This document shows, piece by piece, positions 46,501-60,242 of a DNA stretch of 64,000 nt. The translations under genes and the position numbers were made by a program. A model generated the notes under the pieces. The model was not told the DNA's origin and made no database searches. It saw nothing but the letters and a program-made list of their open reading frames with translations. Within the stretch, counting starts at the first letter, position 1. Each line of letters begins with the position of its first letter. The stretch comes from Blasia pusilla. Taxonomy: Eukaryota; Marchantiophyta; Marchantiopsida; Blasiales. Location of the stretch: the NCBI GenBank assembly GCA_050084515.1, contig CM114273.1, positions 33,294,001 to 33,358,000 of the forward strand, read 5' to 3'.

Positions 46501-49500
46501 TAGGTGAAGGAAGCTCTCGGCAGAAGCCGCGTCAACGGCGTCCTTTACAGAGCCGAGTACTTCTGAGGCCAGCGGGCAGATGGACGGACGGGCGGTCTGT
46601 CTGGACCTGCGATGGTTACGCGCGGTGTGCTATCCAAACCAGGAAATGGCGCGACGCACGCCTTGTCCGCGCGGCGAGCTCGCAGATCGTGAGCCAGGAC
46701 GTGCCGGACCCTGGCGCGTGTCCTACTCGCGCGACGCATTCTTCACCACGTCAGTCGCCTCGACTTTATGCATCGCGCGTCACGGCAGAAGTGACCGCGC
46801 GGTCTGTCGGTCTGCTTCCACCTGGCCGCGATCCACGATTCCCAGCCCCGCTTACATCGAGTCACTTTTGTTCCCTTCCTATCTAAACTCGCCGAGTCCC
46901 GCTAAAGATACACACCGCAGTAGTCGTGAAGGGCTCCGCCGTTAGGGTCCAAAATACAATCGTCTCCCTTCTTTCACGTCGTTTACGGAACTTAATTCTG
47001 TTAACAGTCGCAAACCCAGTCGAGATTCCGCTATGCAAGATAAGATAAGAGTCCCATCTTTTTCTTCGTCCTTTATTCTTTTTTTCCCCTTCCGTAATTA
47101 TGTCTTCGCCATGTTAATTCCGGATATTCCGATAATGGGAGACTCATTCCGAGCTTACGATCCTAATAGAGGCGAGTCGCATTCGGTTCGCCCACAAAGT
47201 CAAGATCGTTCGCTAATTCCAGCATCGTGGAAAGCTCTAAAAAGCTGTGGACCACATGTACGAAAATTTGCGAGTTCTGTGTGATGTAGATGACCATTCC
47301 GGAACGGAAATCGGGTATCGGCGGTCTTTTGGAAACACCGGAAAGTCAGTTCTTGCGAGATTTAGATAAGTACGAACGCTTTTGTTCCAGGGGAGTACCT
47401 CTGGGGAGTGCAAGAGTAGGAATATATATATGTTTTAATAATATTGTCTCGTTGAACGGGTCAGTCTAACGCTTGTGACTACCTGATCCACCTATCTAGT
47501 GATATGATTGAGTGGATTGAATAAAGTCCTCGTCCCATTCATCTCAGTTACTGGTTGTAACGGGAATCGGGAGAAAAAGGTGATGAGGCGATTTTGGATT
47601 ATTGTGGTCTCTTGACGTTAAGGAAATCAGAAATAGTAGCATATAACGTGTAGGTTTCCCCGGGGTGGAGCTGGGACTGGAGGATAATCGAGCGCGATCC
47701 GGAAGAGTTTTCTTTTTCTCTTCTTGTTTCCCGGTTGTGTACGGTGGGAAAAACGAGTGGGGCCAGGTGTTTCGCATGGATTGGTCTAAAAATATCGTAT
47801 TTGATTTATTTATTTATTGTCGACAGCCTAAGCCGACGTCCCGGTGATTTTAGAATTCTGCGGAGTGAGTAAAGCAGCGCAGCCTCGGATCTAGTGGATA
47901 GTAGGCTAAGGGCCGAATCGCTAAGGAAAAGATCAGGTGGAGGACCCTCGGGAACCCACGTGAGCGTGTCCTACTTCACGTGAAGAAGGGCTTCCGTTCG
48001 TCAACCTCGCGGGGCCCACATGGGCGCGTGGACATGATTCGTCACGAATGAGAGCGGCAGAGGGGGTTGGGAGGAGTTTCTCGGGAGACGCGGCGAGGAC
48101 TTTCCGTTCCGAGGCGATCCTCGGAGCTCGCGAGCAAGGGAAGGGAGAATGAGAGTGAGAGAGAGGAGTGGGGGGCGCGTCAAGAAAGAGCAAAAATATC
48201 ATGAAAATAATAATAATAACAATATGGTCGCGTTTCTTTCGTCGTTCCGTCGGTCGCTCGGTCCAGTTGTTTATTTGTTTATCGATTGATTGACGGACGA
48301 AGACGACGAGCATCTCGCCGAAGAATCGAAGCTTAGGGTCTCCTGCCCCAGATAGAAGGATCCTGCGGTCGAAGGCCAACGAGGGGAATTACGCGTGACA
48401 GGCGCGGTGGCGTAGGAAAGAATCGTTCCAAAAGGGACGGCGTTTTCCTTCACCATCACCGCGTCCAGCTGCTTTCTTTCCTTCCTTCTTTCTTCGTCCA
48501 TCCGAAGCTTCCGTCCCGACGGACGAACGCCACTAATGGAGGACGGGCGAACCTTTCTTTTAGTTGTCGAGGGTCGATCTCTGTCGTTCTCAGTAGGGGA
48601 GGGGAGGGGAGGGGCCGGTGGCAAGGAATAGAAGAAAAGAAGAGAAAATAGGAAAGGAAACGTTATGATTGTGGGGTTCGACTTCCTTCTATCCCTTTTC
48701 GTGCATTCGCGCACACACAAACCCGATCCAAGAAACATCCCCTCACCGCCTCCGATGCAGCGACGCGACGCGATACGATACGATCGTTGCTTGTTTGCTT
48801 GTTGGTAGCTCGGCCGCACTCGATTGGTCGGTGTGTGGGTAATCTCGTTGAGTGTGGAGAGCACGACTCACCACGCATGCAGGCAGGGGATAGATATTTC
48901 CTCCGCTCGACATACAATAAACATGATACCAGCTAGGGTAACCGGGGCGCACGAAAACATGTGATATCGAGCACTATTGCAGCGCCTCTGGCGGCATGTG
49001 CTTCCCCATCAGGACTCTGGGCTGGGCTGGGCTGGGCTGGGTGGCTAACTGGCTAGCATCAACCCTCACTTACCTTCGCGTTCTGCGTATGGAATCGCAA
49101 CAACACCGATATTGTTGACCATCGCCATCACGAGAGACGGAGAGAGGGAGTATGGACACGCACTGTTCCCCTCCGTATTTTTCGCCCTAAATGATTGGGA
49201 CTTACCCAGTCGAGCACGAGCGCATCGATGTTCGTCCACGCTCCACAGTTGTGTGTTCTCTCCCACCTGGGTTCTGAATAACGCGATATCACTGTTCCAT
49301 CACACGTTCGCCCCCAACGGAACTCTTGCGGTGGAGATGTGCGTATCCCACAGTCGAATTCCTCACGAATCTTCTCTCTTCGCTTCACTTCTCTCAGCGG
49401 TTTGTTGACCTCGTGGCATCGCCGTAGCGTCCGTAGTCTCTCTCTCTCTGTCTTTCCTCTGTTCGCTTCTCCCTGTCTCCATATCCACTTTGGACTGGAC

Positions 49501-50460
49501 CTGTCCGTCCGTCTATCCGTCCGCTCACCCGCCGGTCCGTCCACGTTTAGTGGATGGGCCGGCCAAGTCGAGGCAGTAGTTAGTTCTCGGATCGCCCATC
49601 GTGTTCGTGATCGCTTCGCCATTCGCAATGGCAATCCGCCTGGATGAGAGTAGGAGCCTAGGTTATGAAAATCGCTCGCTCTTAAACAAAGGCACGTGAA
49701 GGAATCCAACCCCGTGTAATTGCGCACTCTTGCACAGTGCGCTTAGTCCGAGTCAGTCCTGGCTTCCAGATTCCACCATCCCGTCCTTCTCTGCCTTGCT
49801 TCACGGGGCTTCAATCCAAACCAGGGCCTCGCAGAATTTAATATCCTCACCATAATCCCAGGCAACGCAGCCAACGTGCCACTTACTCCACCCCGTCGTC
49901 GTCGTTGTGCATCACTTTCATCGAGGATGCACATGTGACCGGGTAGCTAGCTAGCTGGCCAGCCAGCCAGCCAGCAAGCAAGCTCGCCAGCCAGAAGCGA
50001 TCGGAATTCCAGCCGCGGTGAGAAATTTAATACTTGTCTCCATAATGCAAGGCAACGCAAGCAACATGCCACTTACTGGATCGGGTTGCGCGTAGATTTC
50101 GCTAGAGTTGCGGTGACCCCCCTCGTAGAACCCCTGGCGATGGAGTCCACCCCCCTCCTAAACGTAGCGCTGCGCTGCGGTCTGTGCTCCGCGCCTGCTT
50201 TATGCGTGGCACCAACTCTCATGAAGGCCGTCAATCCTCGCCTTTACTGGAGCGTTTGGGAGGGTACTCGCGGGTGGTATTCCACCTGCGCTGGGGCATT
50301 AGTTTCAGGACGGAGATTTTCTTTCACATGTGTCTTTCTCTGATGAAACGGGAAAACTCGCGGGGCATGTATTCTGCATTGGCACCACGTTTCGGACATT
50401 AAATACATGGGTCGATGATGCGAGCTCGCGTCACTGATATTCCCGAGAATTAAGTTCTGG
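46501..50460. other. GC-rich island with simple repeats, no gene recognised
   Basis: It contains a GCTGG run (49020-49041), a GCTAGCTAGC/CCAGCCAGC run (49945-49993) and CGTCGTC units. Open frames up to 199 aa overlap on both strands and lack known motifs. It resembles the 38-44 kb and 56.5-58.6 kb islands in composition. Confidence 0.4.
49835..50077 (+). repeat. 53-bp direct repeat, offset 189 bp
   Basis: AATTTAATA...CCATAAT...GGCAACGCA...GCCACTTACT occurs at 49835-49887 and again at 50024-50077 with a few substitutions, flanking the GCTAGC/CCAGC simple repeat. Confidence 0.8.
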
Positions 50461-51488
50461 TGATGCGCATCGTCTTTTCCTCGACCATTTTCGCCTTTTG
50501 AGGTTCTCCATCGTCATTCATGTTTGTCATGCGCGCAGGAAGTCAAGAAATTATGACAAAAGCTGAAATCGGATTTCTATCGTTCTTTCCTTTTCTCGCT
50601 ATTAGTCCTGTACAATAATGGGATAATAAAACAAAATAACGATTTTGAATGAAAGACATTTTTACCCATTAATAATTAATTAACTAATATTATAAAGCAT
50701 ATATTAGATGTATAATAAAATTAAGTTATGAAAAAAAAAAAAAATAAAAATCCACAATTTTGTCCAAGAAAATGAATTTTAAAGGGTGAAGTTATTTAAA
50801 GGATTGGGAATAATATAATGAAGTTTGTAGGGCCTCTATAACTAGGCCTTCTTTCATTCTTTCATGCATTCTTATCGTAACATTTGGGTGAGAAATTGAT
50901 TCCCAGGTTGTAGAATGCAAGTTAAATAATTTTTCAACCAAATAAAAAAAATAAATCATTTTTCAATCAAGTAAAAACAAATAGAGGTGTGTTAAATTTG
51001 AATTCACTCTGTGTTAGTATTAGTCACATTTTCTTCGTATTAGTAAATTTTCTCCTCTCCATGTGAATGTATTAGCCATTTCTTATGATCTCTTTTGTTA
51101 GAGTTGGCCATGCCTCTCTCTAAGTGATATTAGAGTTCCAATTAATGTGTTAATCTCCTAGTAATGTTAGTATATTCTAAAATTTAAAAAAAAATCCAAA
51201 ACCAGGAATTAGATAGAAGTTTGTAATTGTGCCACAACACCCATTTTAGTCAAGTCTACCATTTACTCTAAAAATATAACTTGTTTATGATTTAGAGTAT
51301 TACAAGTATTTTTGAAAACAATACACACACTGGTTTAGAAGAGTCGAATGCTATCACTCTTAAGATTTAAGAAAATAAAAATTATGTGTAAATTTTGAAA
51401 TGAAAAATAGAATTGAAAAATTCATGTTAATTTATTCACATTTGATACTATTCCAAACGGAAATGAGTTTTAATGGAAAACAGAAATA
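50461..51488. other. AT-rich gene-free DNA
   Basis: Long A/T runs, including a poly(A) stretch near 50730. No gene is seen. Confidence 0.5.
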
Positions 51489-52570
51489 ATTTCATTAATT
51501 AAAATTACCTAATAACAGTGGATGTTATTTCGGTGAGAAGAGTGGAAGGGGAAGAATAAATAGTATCCAAAATTTTATGGTGGAGTAAAATTATTAAGGG
51601 AACTGGATACTACGACGTGCCTACACCCTCACGGCTCCCAGATTTGTTGTTAACACGCAAAGCCCGACAACGAGAGGTGGTAATTGGAGCTCGATGAATG
51701 GTGAATGGCAGGAGTACATACATACGAAATGCATACACATATTGACCCTAGCGATAGTGAGAACTGGGATGCTAAGAATAGGAGCGCTCTGGCAAGAAGA
51801 AAGCTGCAAGCAGGTGGACAAGAGAATGAGATCTGGAAATCTAGTGCATGACGAAGCCGAGAGAGAATCAAATGTCCCTGACCAGGGCAAAGAGCCGAAA
51901 AAATAACCACCACAAGAGATCCGGGCGTCAACAAAGAAACCCGATCAGGCGCGGAAAGAGAAAGAGAATGACCACAGAAGACCGGGAGGCAATTAAGAGA
52001 CCCAAAGAGGCGGAAAGAGAACCACCACAGGAAATTGGGGCGCCAACAAAGAAACTCCACCAGGCGCGCAAAGAGAAGGAGAATCAGTACCTGAGAACTA
52101 AGAGCCAGCAAACAGACCCAACCAAGCGCGCAAAGAGAATCGCCACAGGAGATCCGAGAGCTAGCAGAGACAAACTCGGGCAGGCGTGCAACCAGCAAGC
52201 GCGCAAAGAGAATGGAAGATCGGGGGCAGCAAACATTAACCCGAGCAAACGCGCAATGAGAAGTAGGTCGTGACAAGACGAGCAAGTGCAAGCAAGCACG
52301 ACAACGACAACATAAGCTAAGAACCTGACTTTCGAATGGAGACGGAAATGGAACGCTCTTCACTATCCATCGCGGCTTCGGTTTCTAGCTACGACCTCAA
52401 AGTAGGATATTCACGATGATATTAGAAAGCATTTGCATGTTTTCTAATAACTAAATTGGTTTTATTAATTAAAATTAATTAATAATAAATGTTATTTTGA
52501 GAAGTGGAAGGGGAAGAACAAATAGTATTTAAAATTTAATGGAGGAGTTAAATTATGAAAGGGAATTAGA
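51489..52570. repeat. AT-rich direct repeats bracketing a GC-rich insert
   Basis: The segments 51489-51608 and 52460-52570 are similar in the same orientation (TTAATTAAAATTA, then ATGTTATTT, then AGTGGAAGGGGAAGAA, then GGAGTWAAATTAT). Between them lies an 850-bp block of much higher GC. A duplication around an insertion, or two family members with foreign DNA between them, would explain it. Confidence 0.7.
51895..52260 (+). repeat. Degenerate minisatellite, unit about 55-63 bp
   Basis: Units of the type CCACAGGARATYSGGGCGCC, followed by AACAAAGAAACYC and GGCGCGCAAAGAGAA, recur about six times. Frames are open on both strands through it (141 aa plus, 237 aa minus) because the unit lacks stops. 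This is repeat structure and not evidence of a protein. Confidence 0.75.
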
Positions 52571-52679
52571 TATTTTCTAATAAATAAATAAAGTAATTTT
52601 TAAAAATCAAACATAGAAAATTTATACTTAAATTGTTAAATGAAACGTATTTTTAAATTTTAAAAAAATCACTCGCTAA

Positions 52680-53345
52680 CTAGTCTCGTTCACCTTTGCG
52701 TGTGTATACAATATCCGCTGACTGACAGAGTAGAAGACCATGTCCATCCAGTTAGAGTCCATCCCAAGCAACTCCGTCACAGCCCAACGGGAATACGGGA
52801 GAAAGTCGTTTTGTCCGTTGCAGTGTAGCCTAGCTTCGACAGACTTCACGGTCATTCGCCGGTCATCCGATGTCCGGGCCAACGCCTCACCACCCGCCAC
52901 GCCGGTACTCGTCCGCTCGTCGCATTCATACGACCGACCGACCGATAGCTGCAGCCGGTAATCGGGAATCTTCACTTTTAGTTCACTGGGCCCGGACCCC
53001 ACGGCCCCACACAGAACCTATTTCTTTCTTTCTAACCGTCACCCCTCCTTATCCACATGCCTTTCGTTCGGTGGGGCCCCGTGGGGACTGGGACCGGTGG
53101 GACCTCCTCCCTACTGAAGGGGGGGTCGGACCGGGAAGAATCAACCGGAGTAACGCCGGTAATTCTGGACTGCAAGGTGTCCGTCGCCGTCTACCTCGCC
53201 GTGCCGTGCCGTGCTGTCCAAGTGGCATCTTCTCACTGTCGCCGCCTCGCCGGCTTAGGTGCAACGCCGTGTACAAGTATCAACCGCCAACTGTGTGGTC
53301 ATCTGTACATCCTCACCGGAGCGGAGGTCCGGTGAGCTTGGACTT
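52680..53345. other. Short GC-rich island, no gene recognised
   Basis: CpG-rich with abrupt edges. A 162-aa plus frame and a 108-aa minus frame overlap, and neither resembles a known family. Confidence 0.4.
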
Positions 53346-54414
53346 GGAATGTAGTTAGTTTTAGTTAAATAATAGTTTCCTAATGTTTTTTAAAATCATT
53401 TCCTTTCCAGTTACTTATGGGTGATTTTAATTTAATATTATTATTTGAGAACGCATTCTAGTAACAATAAAAGGTTTTTTCAGATTACATATTTCAAAAT
53501 ATTTGAATTTGTGATGGTTCGTTTTAATTTAATATTATTATTGCAGATTGAATAGGTTTATTCCCCACGACACGCCCTCTTTTTCGTAAGAAGATTTGTA
53601 AATGGGAAAGCAATTTTGATTTTCTAATCGTTTTTCTTATATATCCAACGAACAAGATTCATTTTCAGATCTAAATAGGAAATTCTCAAATTTGATCCGG
53701 TTGCTTTGACCGAACCTTGCGTCGAAATCAAAGTTGGTGATCGAAATAACTACGGGTGATAAATCAAGAATACTGTAAATAATTCGAGTTTAATAACTCG
53801 TGTTTTAATGTAGTCCCACTACGTATAACCATATAACCACAAGGTTAAAAATTTTCCATCCCATTCTTTCTTATGCCACAGTAATATATGCATCCACTTT
53901 CTAAGTTACTAGTATATTACCAGCCAGAATTTTTGGATGTGGTGAAGGGTAAAATATTCTAGACATCCCTTAAATTTTGGCACTATTAATTAAACCTAAA
54001 AATAAATATGATGAGAGGAGTATTTCTTTAACGCCATCCTCATGTTTTAATTACTAATATATTGCTCGAGATTTTTTTAATTTACTTCAAACAGTATAGG
54101 ACATAGCTCACATGAAGAAATCATTTGTGTACACTTGCGAAGAAAATGAAGAATTCATATGCAGGCCGAAAATTCCCGTTATGGTCTTACCGTAATTTAT
54201 CACTAGCAGACTGAGAGCTTGACAACGTGTATTCGTGCGCATCATCACATTCACACGGTTAACCGCGGGTCAAGTTTAACCGGAAGAGACTTCGATTTGT
54301 GAGAGCTGGTTCTCATCTCATTCAATAGCGAGCTTACTTAGTGTCTAAGGGTTCATCCTTCTCTTCTATCCCCCTCAACTACGCTTTTAGAGCATGCTGT
54401 GAATATAAACTTTA
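53346..54414. other. AT-rich DNA with possible decayed Helitron-like copies
   Basis: A CTAG preceded by A at 53909 with CCAGCCAGAATTTTTGG, and an inverted TTAGTAATTAAAACATGAGG near 54054, could be the ends of an old family member about 145 bp long. No gene is seen. Confidence 0.35.
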
Positions 54415-54699
54415 CTAGAAACCGGGATGGAAAACCCATCGGAATACAACACCGGACGGAAACCTAGAGCATGTTGTAGTTCCCACCCGTTTACATGGGG
54501 TTTAGGGAGGATTGAGCCCGACAAGGAGACCGCCCTGTTGAACTTTACGGGGTTTACCATCTTCTATTAATCCTACTTTTGGGTCTTATACACATGTCAA
54601 CACATGAAGGCTTAAAAAGCTTATGTGTCAACACACACCTTTGATGTGTCAACACACCAAAGGATGGGTTCCAAACTTGTCCTCTTTTAATAATATTGA
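54415..54699 (-). mobile_element. Possible diverged Helitron-like element
   Basis: On the minus strand it starts TCAATATTATTAAAAGAGGAC and ends with the hairpin-like CCGATGGGTTTTCCATCCCGG then CTAG, followed by T. The internal GAAGGCTTAAAAAGCTT block is shared with the 34.4 kb copy. The base before the start is T instead of the usual A, and the hairpin sequence differs, so this is less sure. Confidence 0.45.
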
Positions 54700-56480
54700 A
54701 TATTTTGATTGTCCTCAGTGGCCAACTCTAACCGCAGGTCTACGTCAGGAGGGGTGAAGGGTAGCATTTAATGAAGCGGGCAAAATCGAGAGGCCATGTT
54801 ACGGGACATCGATAAGGTGGAGGATAGGGTTGGGCGGTGAGGTCCATGATTCCTTGGACCCCAAGCATATTCTCCCCCATGATGGTCAACTAATAAATTA
54901 ATCACGCCCAATAACGTAACAACACCTTGTGAAATCGCTCGTGGATGGGAAGCTCTTACATGTCACCGTGCATGCGTGGTGAAGCGTTCATGATGGAGTT
55001 GTTGGTTGGTCTTACAAGTCAAGATGTGCGGGTGCATTGAAACCCTTCGCTTCATGGAATGGCCGACTTGAGCTTTCGTTATACTCCTCATTTTATGGCT
55101 CCTCTCATTGTCCTCTTAATTCTGTTTTGTTTTCTTGAATTCCGCCTTCATTGTCGAACTTATCCCTCTTGAAAACTTCCCGTAGTATTCGCGTCGTCAT
55201 TTAACTTGGAGCAAAAGGTGACATGACTCCCTCGAAACTGCCGCACTCCGAGACCCAAAGGGGAGAACTCGTGCGGATTGGATCCGACCAGCAATAATAG
55301 ATGGCTAGCCTACGCCACTGCCACCCCCATTAAATCCGCCCCATTCCATTCGTGTCAAACCGCACGAGCCTACTCGAGGCTCAAGCGTTGCATATCATAA
55401 GTTTATTATCCGCATGAGCAGAGTCTCTTGTGTTGCTCCTAAAGGCACTTTCTCCCGTCGTCCGCGATCACCAAAAGCTCTCGTGAAGTTTACGACATGA
55501 GGATGGTAGATTCTACACACTTTGCTTTTTGGTGGGTGGGCGAAGCTTTTTCCGCCCCCATCATTGGAGGGGACGATCTTCTCTTCTCTCCTCTTTCTTT
55601 TGGTAATTTAATTTAAAATTTTCTTCTTGGTGGAGATGCGAGAGTGCGAGGAGTGTACCCAAGTCGGATAGCTGTCTTGTAACGCTTCACTCGCTTGGCA
55701 TGGGCGCAAGAAGTACTCTCACCCTTAGGAAGAGGCGAACCAAGGGGAGGTTTTCCTAGGGAAATATGAAATAATCAATGAGTCACGCTATGGACATTAG
55801 TGAGTCGTAAACCCCATTTAAGTACACGAATTTGTGGGGCCATGTAAAGGCTGAATCTTTTAGTTTAGGGTTTACCCAACTAAAAAATATCTATGAACTT
55901 GTGTGAAGAAAAAGACTTCCATTTACTTATTTTTGTGAATATGAAATATATTCACATAGAACTCATAAGAAAGCGAGATTGGAGGTGACCTTGTAGGAGG
56001 ATTCTATAATTTTCAACCCGCCCACTTATGACCTTAGATTTTGTGGACTCATTGAATCCCTTTTGTTTTTCTATAAGATATAGAAGCTACTTTTATCCCT
56101 CTTATAATAATTTGACATGCACATAGAAATGGCGTAATTGTGCGCAGCTGGGTACCCGAAAAAATAAATCGATTCGTTTTTCATCTTCTTACATATGTGT
56201 ACATATCCTCTCATTTTACATAGAAAATATGAAAAATAGTGTAAAATCCGTACTATATACGGGGCCAATAAAATTTTAATTTCTAAAAAAATCTTATTAT
56301 CATGAATAAAAAAATATACTAATATTACTGTTATGCATATAAGGTTGTCAATAATAATAAGATAAAACTCAACATGTAAACCGTGTTATGATTTTCCACC
56401 ACCGAACGAATCGCAAAAGACATATTTTTGTAGTTTTACAAAAACCTGCATGAAATGAAATGACACGAAAAATATCGGAT
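54700..56480. other. Mixed-composition gene-free DNA
   Basis: No conserved frame or RNA gene. Positions 54.7-55.7 kb have moderate GC and may be a decayed transposon. Confidence 0.4.
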
Positions 56481-58620
56481 GAAATGAACAACGCGTAGAG
56501 GCGAGGAAGAATAAGGGGAAGAATTTATATTATTAAAGAATACTTAGGAGAATCCCGTATAACGGACACTCTGATCTTCCAGAGGAAAAGAAAAAGACGG
56601 TGATCGAAATGTACCGGTGGACAGGGGAGAAAGGTAAAGTGTTCCCCCGAAATGGTAGCATATGAGGATCTTTTCAATGATTCCCTGGTCACATTGTTGA
56701 AGGACGGTTGAGTATGGGTGGATCGCCGGATTCCGTCCTTTCAGTCCCCATGAATTAGGGCGGAAGGTGGAGATGGACCGGATCGGACGGGAGGGGGGGG
56801 AGTTTGGTCCGTCGAGATGGATAGAGATCGGGCTGACAGTTTGACACGACGATTAGTTGGAGACGAGTCACGCACAAGCAGGTGACGAAGGCGGTCGTAT
56901 GATTGGGACCAAATATAGTAGTAGACAGAGGGCAGGCAGTGAGGAAGACAGACAGACGTACGATTCCGAGGCGGTGTAGTTTAGCTAGCCTGTTAGGCTA
57001 CAGTCCAAGGCCTTTAACTAACGAACTTCTCAACCCACAAACAAATCGTGAATAGTGACTACAGCGAACTACAGTAGCGGTGTTGTGTGTGCAACATCTC
57101 TTGCTCCAGCTGCATTCCCCTCTACCTCATTGGCGAGGAGGCCACTCATGCTGCGTCGTACTTCGTAGAGAGTGGATTGCTGACTCCCCACCACACCACC
57201 CTAGGTGGTAGCTAGCTAGCCAGCAGCAAGCTAGAGGGATGGATTGATGGACGGAGCATATAATTCAAACCATCCATCGACCCCTTACTCCATTCGCGAC
57301 AAAAGTGTACCTTGTAGGTTCATCGACTCGCTCGCTCGCTTAATTATGAATGCGTCAATCATTCTTCCCACAAGTTCACAACACTCACTGCCCTACCCAA
57401 CCCAACCCAACCCTCACTGAGTCCCAGGGCTTGAGGCTGGACTCTGGAGCAGTACACGAAGGGAGCAAGAAAGGAGAAGGAAAGAAATAAGGTCATGATT
57501 GAAGACTACTATAATAGTACTATTAGGCAGGGCCATCTTCTGCATCGACGGCTGGAGAGTCCCGCTGTACGAGATGACGATCATCATGACTCATGAGCTA
57601 TAATCTGGAATACAATGGTCATCGGTCAGGCAGCGTACTGTCCTCATGGCCCCGGCCCAGTCTCTCTTCTCTCCGCACGTGGTGCTCCCATGCAGCTCCA
57701 TGACGTGGGGCCGGCGTCCATCGCACGGTGGTCGCTCATCAGCTCGTGACCCTAAACGCCCTCACCCTCTCTCCTCTCTTCGTTCCGTTGTTACCCTAGC
57801 GACCTAATCGTCAGCTCCTGTTCAGTGCACGGGTTTCCAGAACACGACACCGCCGTCCGCCAGAATCGCCGTTTCGGTCGACTCTTCCAGCCACATCCAT
57901 ACCGGAAACCACGTAGGCCTGTATTCCATTCCGTCTTCGGCATGGAATACAGCCGTCGATCGAGAAATCTTCGCGATTCGGCGGCCGGGCGTCACGTATA
58001 TTCCGTGATTGTGGTCCCGGGTTCTGAGAAATCCGGATGGTATTTGTTGTGGTTGATCGCTCGTCCGTCCGTCCTCCCGTAACTCAACTTTTCCCACTAG
58101 GAATGAATGAATGGCTCCCTCTCTCGCGACGCGCGTAGACGAGACGAAGGCTCGAGCAATGGACGGCCTTTCGCGTGTTTAGGGTTTTGTCCATGTTTCT
58201 CTCGTTGCCCACGCCGCTGCCTCCCTCCCATCGCAGCAGCAATCATGCGGTGCCGTGAGATGTCGCTCGCTGTCCGGAGCACGGGGCTGGCAGCGCTTGC
58301 CGCGACGGGGACGACATGACTCATTACTTCTTTTCATTTCGTCGTACTTCATCGAGCGGAGCGGAGCCGCTTGTGTGTCCCAGGCCCGCCCGCTCTGGGC
58401 GAACACCGACCAGCTGAAAACAGCGGAGGGGAAAGTTCGAACTGCGGTCAGTGGGTCTCCTCGCGTAGAAAAGAAGAAAATCTCTCCTGCATCGTTGTTT
58501 CCCTGCGCTCTTAAAAGCTCGAGGCGTGGGCGATGTAGCGTGTTGGAGGGCTGCTTTTAGACTTGCCGTAGACATGGTGGTTTCAAGTCTCGTGAGACAT
58601 GGCTCGGACGCCCTTGAAAT
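56481..58620. other. GC-rich island, no gene recognised
   Basis: Contains GACAGACAGACG units near 56950, GCTAGCTAGCC near 57211, and CCCAA units (57394-57414). A 91-aa minus frame (58097-57822) and an 85-aa plus frame overlap each other. I see no domain in either, although the minus frame starts with ATG and ends in a moderately protein-like sequence. Confidence 0.4.
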
Positions 58621-60182
58621 TAATGGGTCCTTACAACGTCTTTTTATTTTTAGATGGATCTTTTTTTTCTTAAACTATGAATAGGAAAGGGCATAACATT
58701 AGAATGTCATCTTTTCATTGGTGGACGGTCCTTGCATAGCTATTTTGGTGCTCGCAATTCTCTAGATATTTTTTCTCGGATGTCTTTCGGTTTTGGATGT
58801 ACTTGGCCTCGTCACTATAGTCTTGGCGAATTGGTTTAGGGTTCACACCAAATGCATTTTCTAGTTATGGGTTGGTTTTTTTTTTTAAATACGGGTGTGT
58901 TTTATCTCCATTTCTCTCACATTCTTCCTTACTTTTCCCACGTTGAATTTCAATACTTCCATACATTTGTATATCCTTAACGGGATTTTAGATTCGTATT
59001 TTCAAGTCACTTTTTTTAGTATCATGTAGTTTTTTTTAAGTGAAGTTCTTTTTGTTTCTTCTTGAATAGATTTTCTATGATGAATTCATTTTTTCTAATT
59101 GTAATTCTCCCCTTGTAAATATGATATGGATGGATCCCACTTGATCCTCTTATTATAGCTCTTATCCTAATACTTTCACTTTCTTATGGTTCAATGTGTT
59201 TCCACTTGTCTTGAATGACATGTCTACATCTTGTTCAAAGGACATGAAATTGGACAATGCATCTCTTCACTTATCTGGTTTCTTACCACTTCCTTTAGTT
59301 GTAAGCTCTCTTGCCGGTTTCCCTCCTCATTATCTATCTCGTCATTTTCTTCTTGATACTCATGAGCCCATTATGCTCTCTACGATCTTTTCCCTTATCC
59401 ATCTCTTACGCCCTATCCATCTCTTCCCACTCATCATAATCTTGATCTATTACTATGAATCCTACGACCTTGTCATCCTCATATATCTCATCTAAACCCT
59501 TGCTTCCAACTCATATTCTACCCTTATCCCTCCTCTCCTTCCTCATCCTTCCCAAACTTACTTACCCCCACCTCTTCTCAATGTAACCCTACTTCTTCTA
59601 CATCAATGCCTAAGGTTTGTTTCATACCTTGTGGTAGAGAGTTTCTCCTAATGGAATCAAAAGACATTAGCAATATTTTCAATCCATGCACGAGCCTCCA
59701 ATATCTTACACAATGTCTCCTCCTACTATGATCCTTACAATGAATTCTTGGACAAACATAGTATGTGAAATTGATCTCCTTTGCATTTTCCATCCAAATC
59801 TCCTTTATCCTGGACTCTACATATGCATTTCTATGGCTCTTTTTCTCATCACTCAACAAAGCTCATCATTAGAAAGGTTAGTGCATCATCCCATATACGT
59901 CAATGTTTGGTATCTCCCATTATTCTTTCCCCGATCGGTTTGAATTCTCTCTCCAAGGAGAGATGTAGTGGGCTATTGCAAAATTTTGCCGCATTTTTAA
60001 TACTTTATGTCTGGGGATTGGGAGAATCTTCAAAATAATTATTTACACCGAGCATATGCCTTAGCAACAACTCATCCTTCTCAATATGCTAATCACAGGA
60101 GACCTTCAATACAACAACGCCTTTGATGTAGCCCAATTTTGGGCAGGTTGGGAAATTTTCACGTGTGGCTCAAGCATTGGGA

Positions 60183-60242
<60 letters not shown>

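Noticed and set aside
48271-49727. 197- and 199-aa minus frames in the GC-rich island
   Set aside because: Frames are open on both strands, are low-complexity (Arg/Ser-rich) and match no family.
51650-52363. 237-aa minus frame that looks like a membrane protein
   Set aside because: Its Leu/Phe-rich pattern is the translation of the minisatellite unit; the opposite strand is also open.
57390-57414. CCCAA units as telomere-like repeat
   Set aside because: The plant telomere unit is TTTAGGG; four CCCAA units are a plain simple repeat.
57822-58097. 91-aa minus frame with ATG start
   Set aside because: An 85-aa frame is open on the opposite strand, no domain is recognised and no splice partner is visible; kept only as a note.
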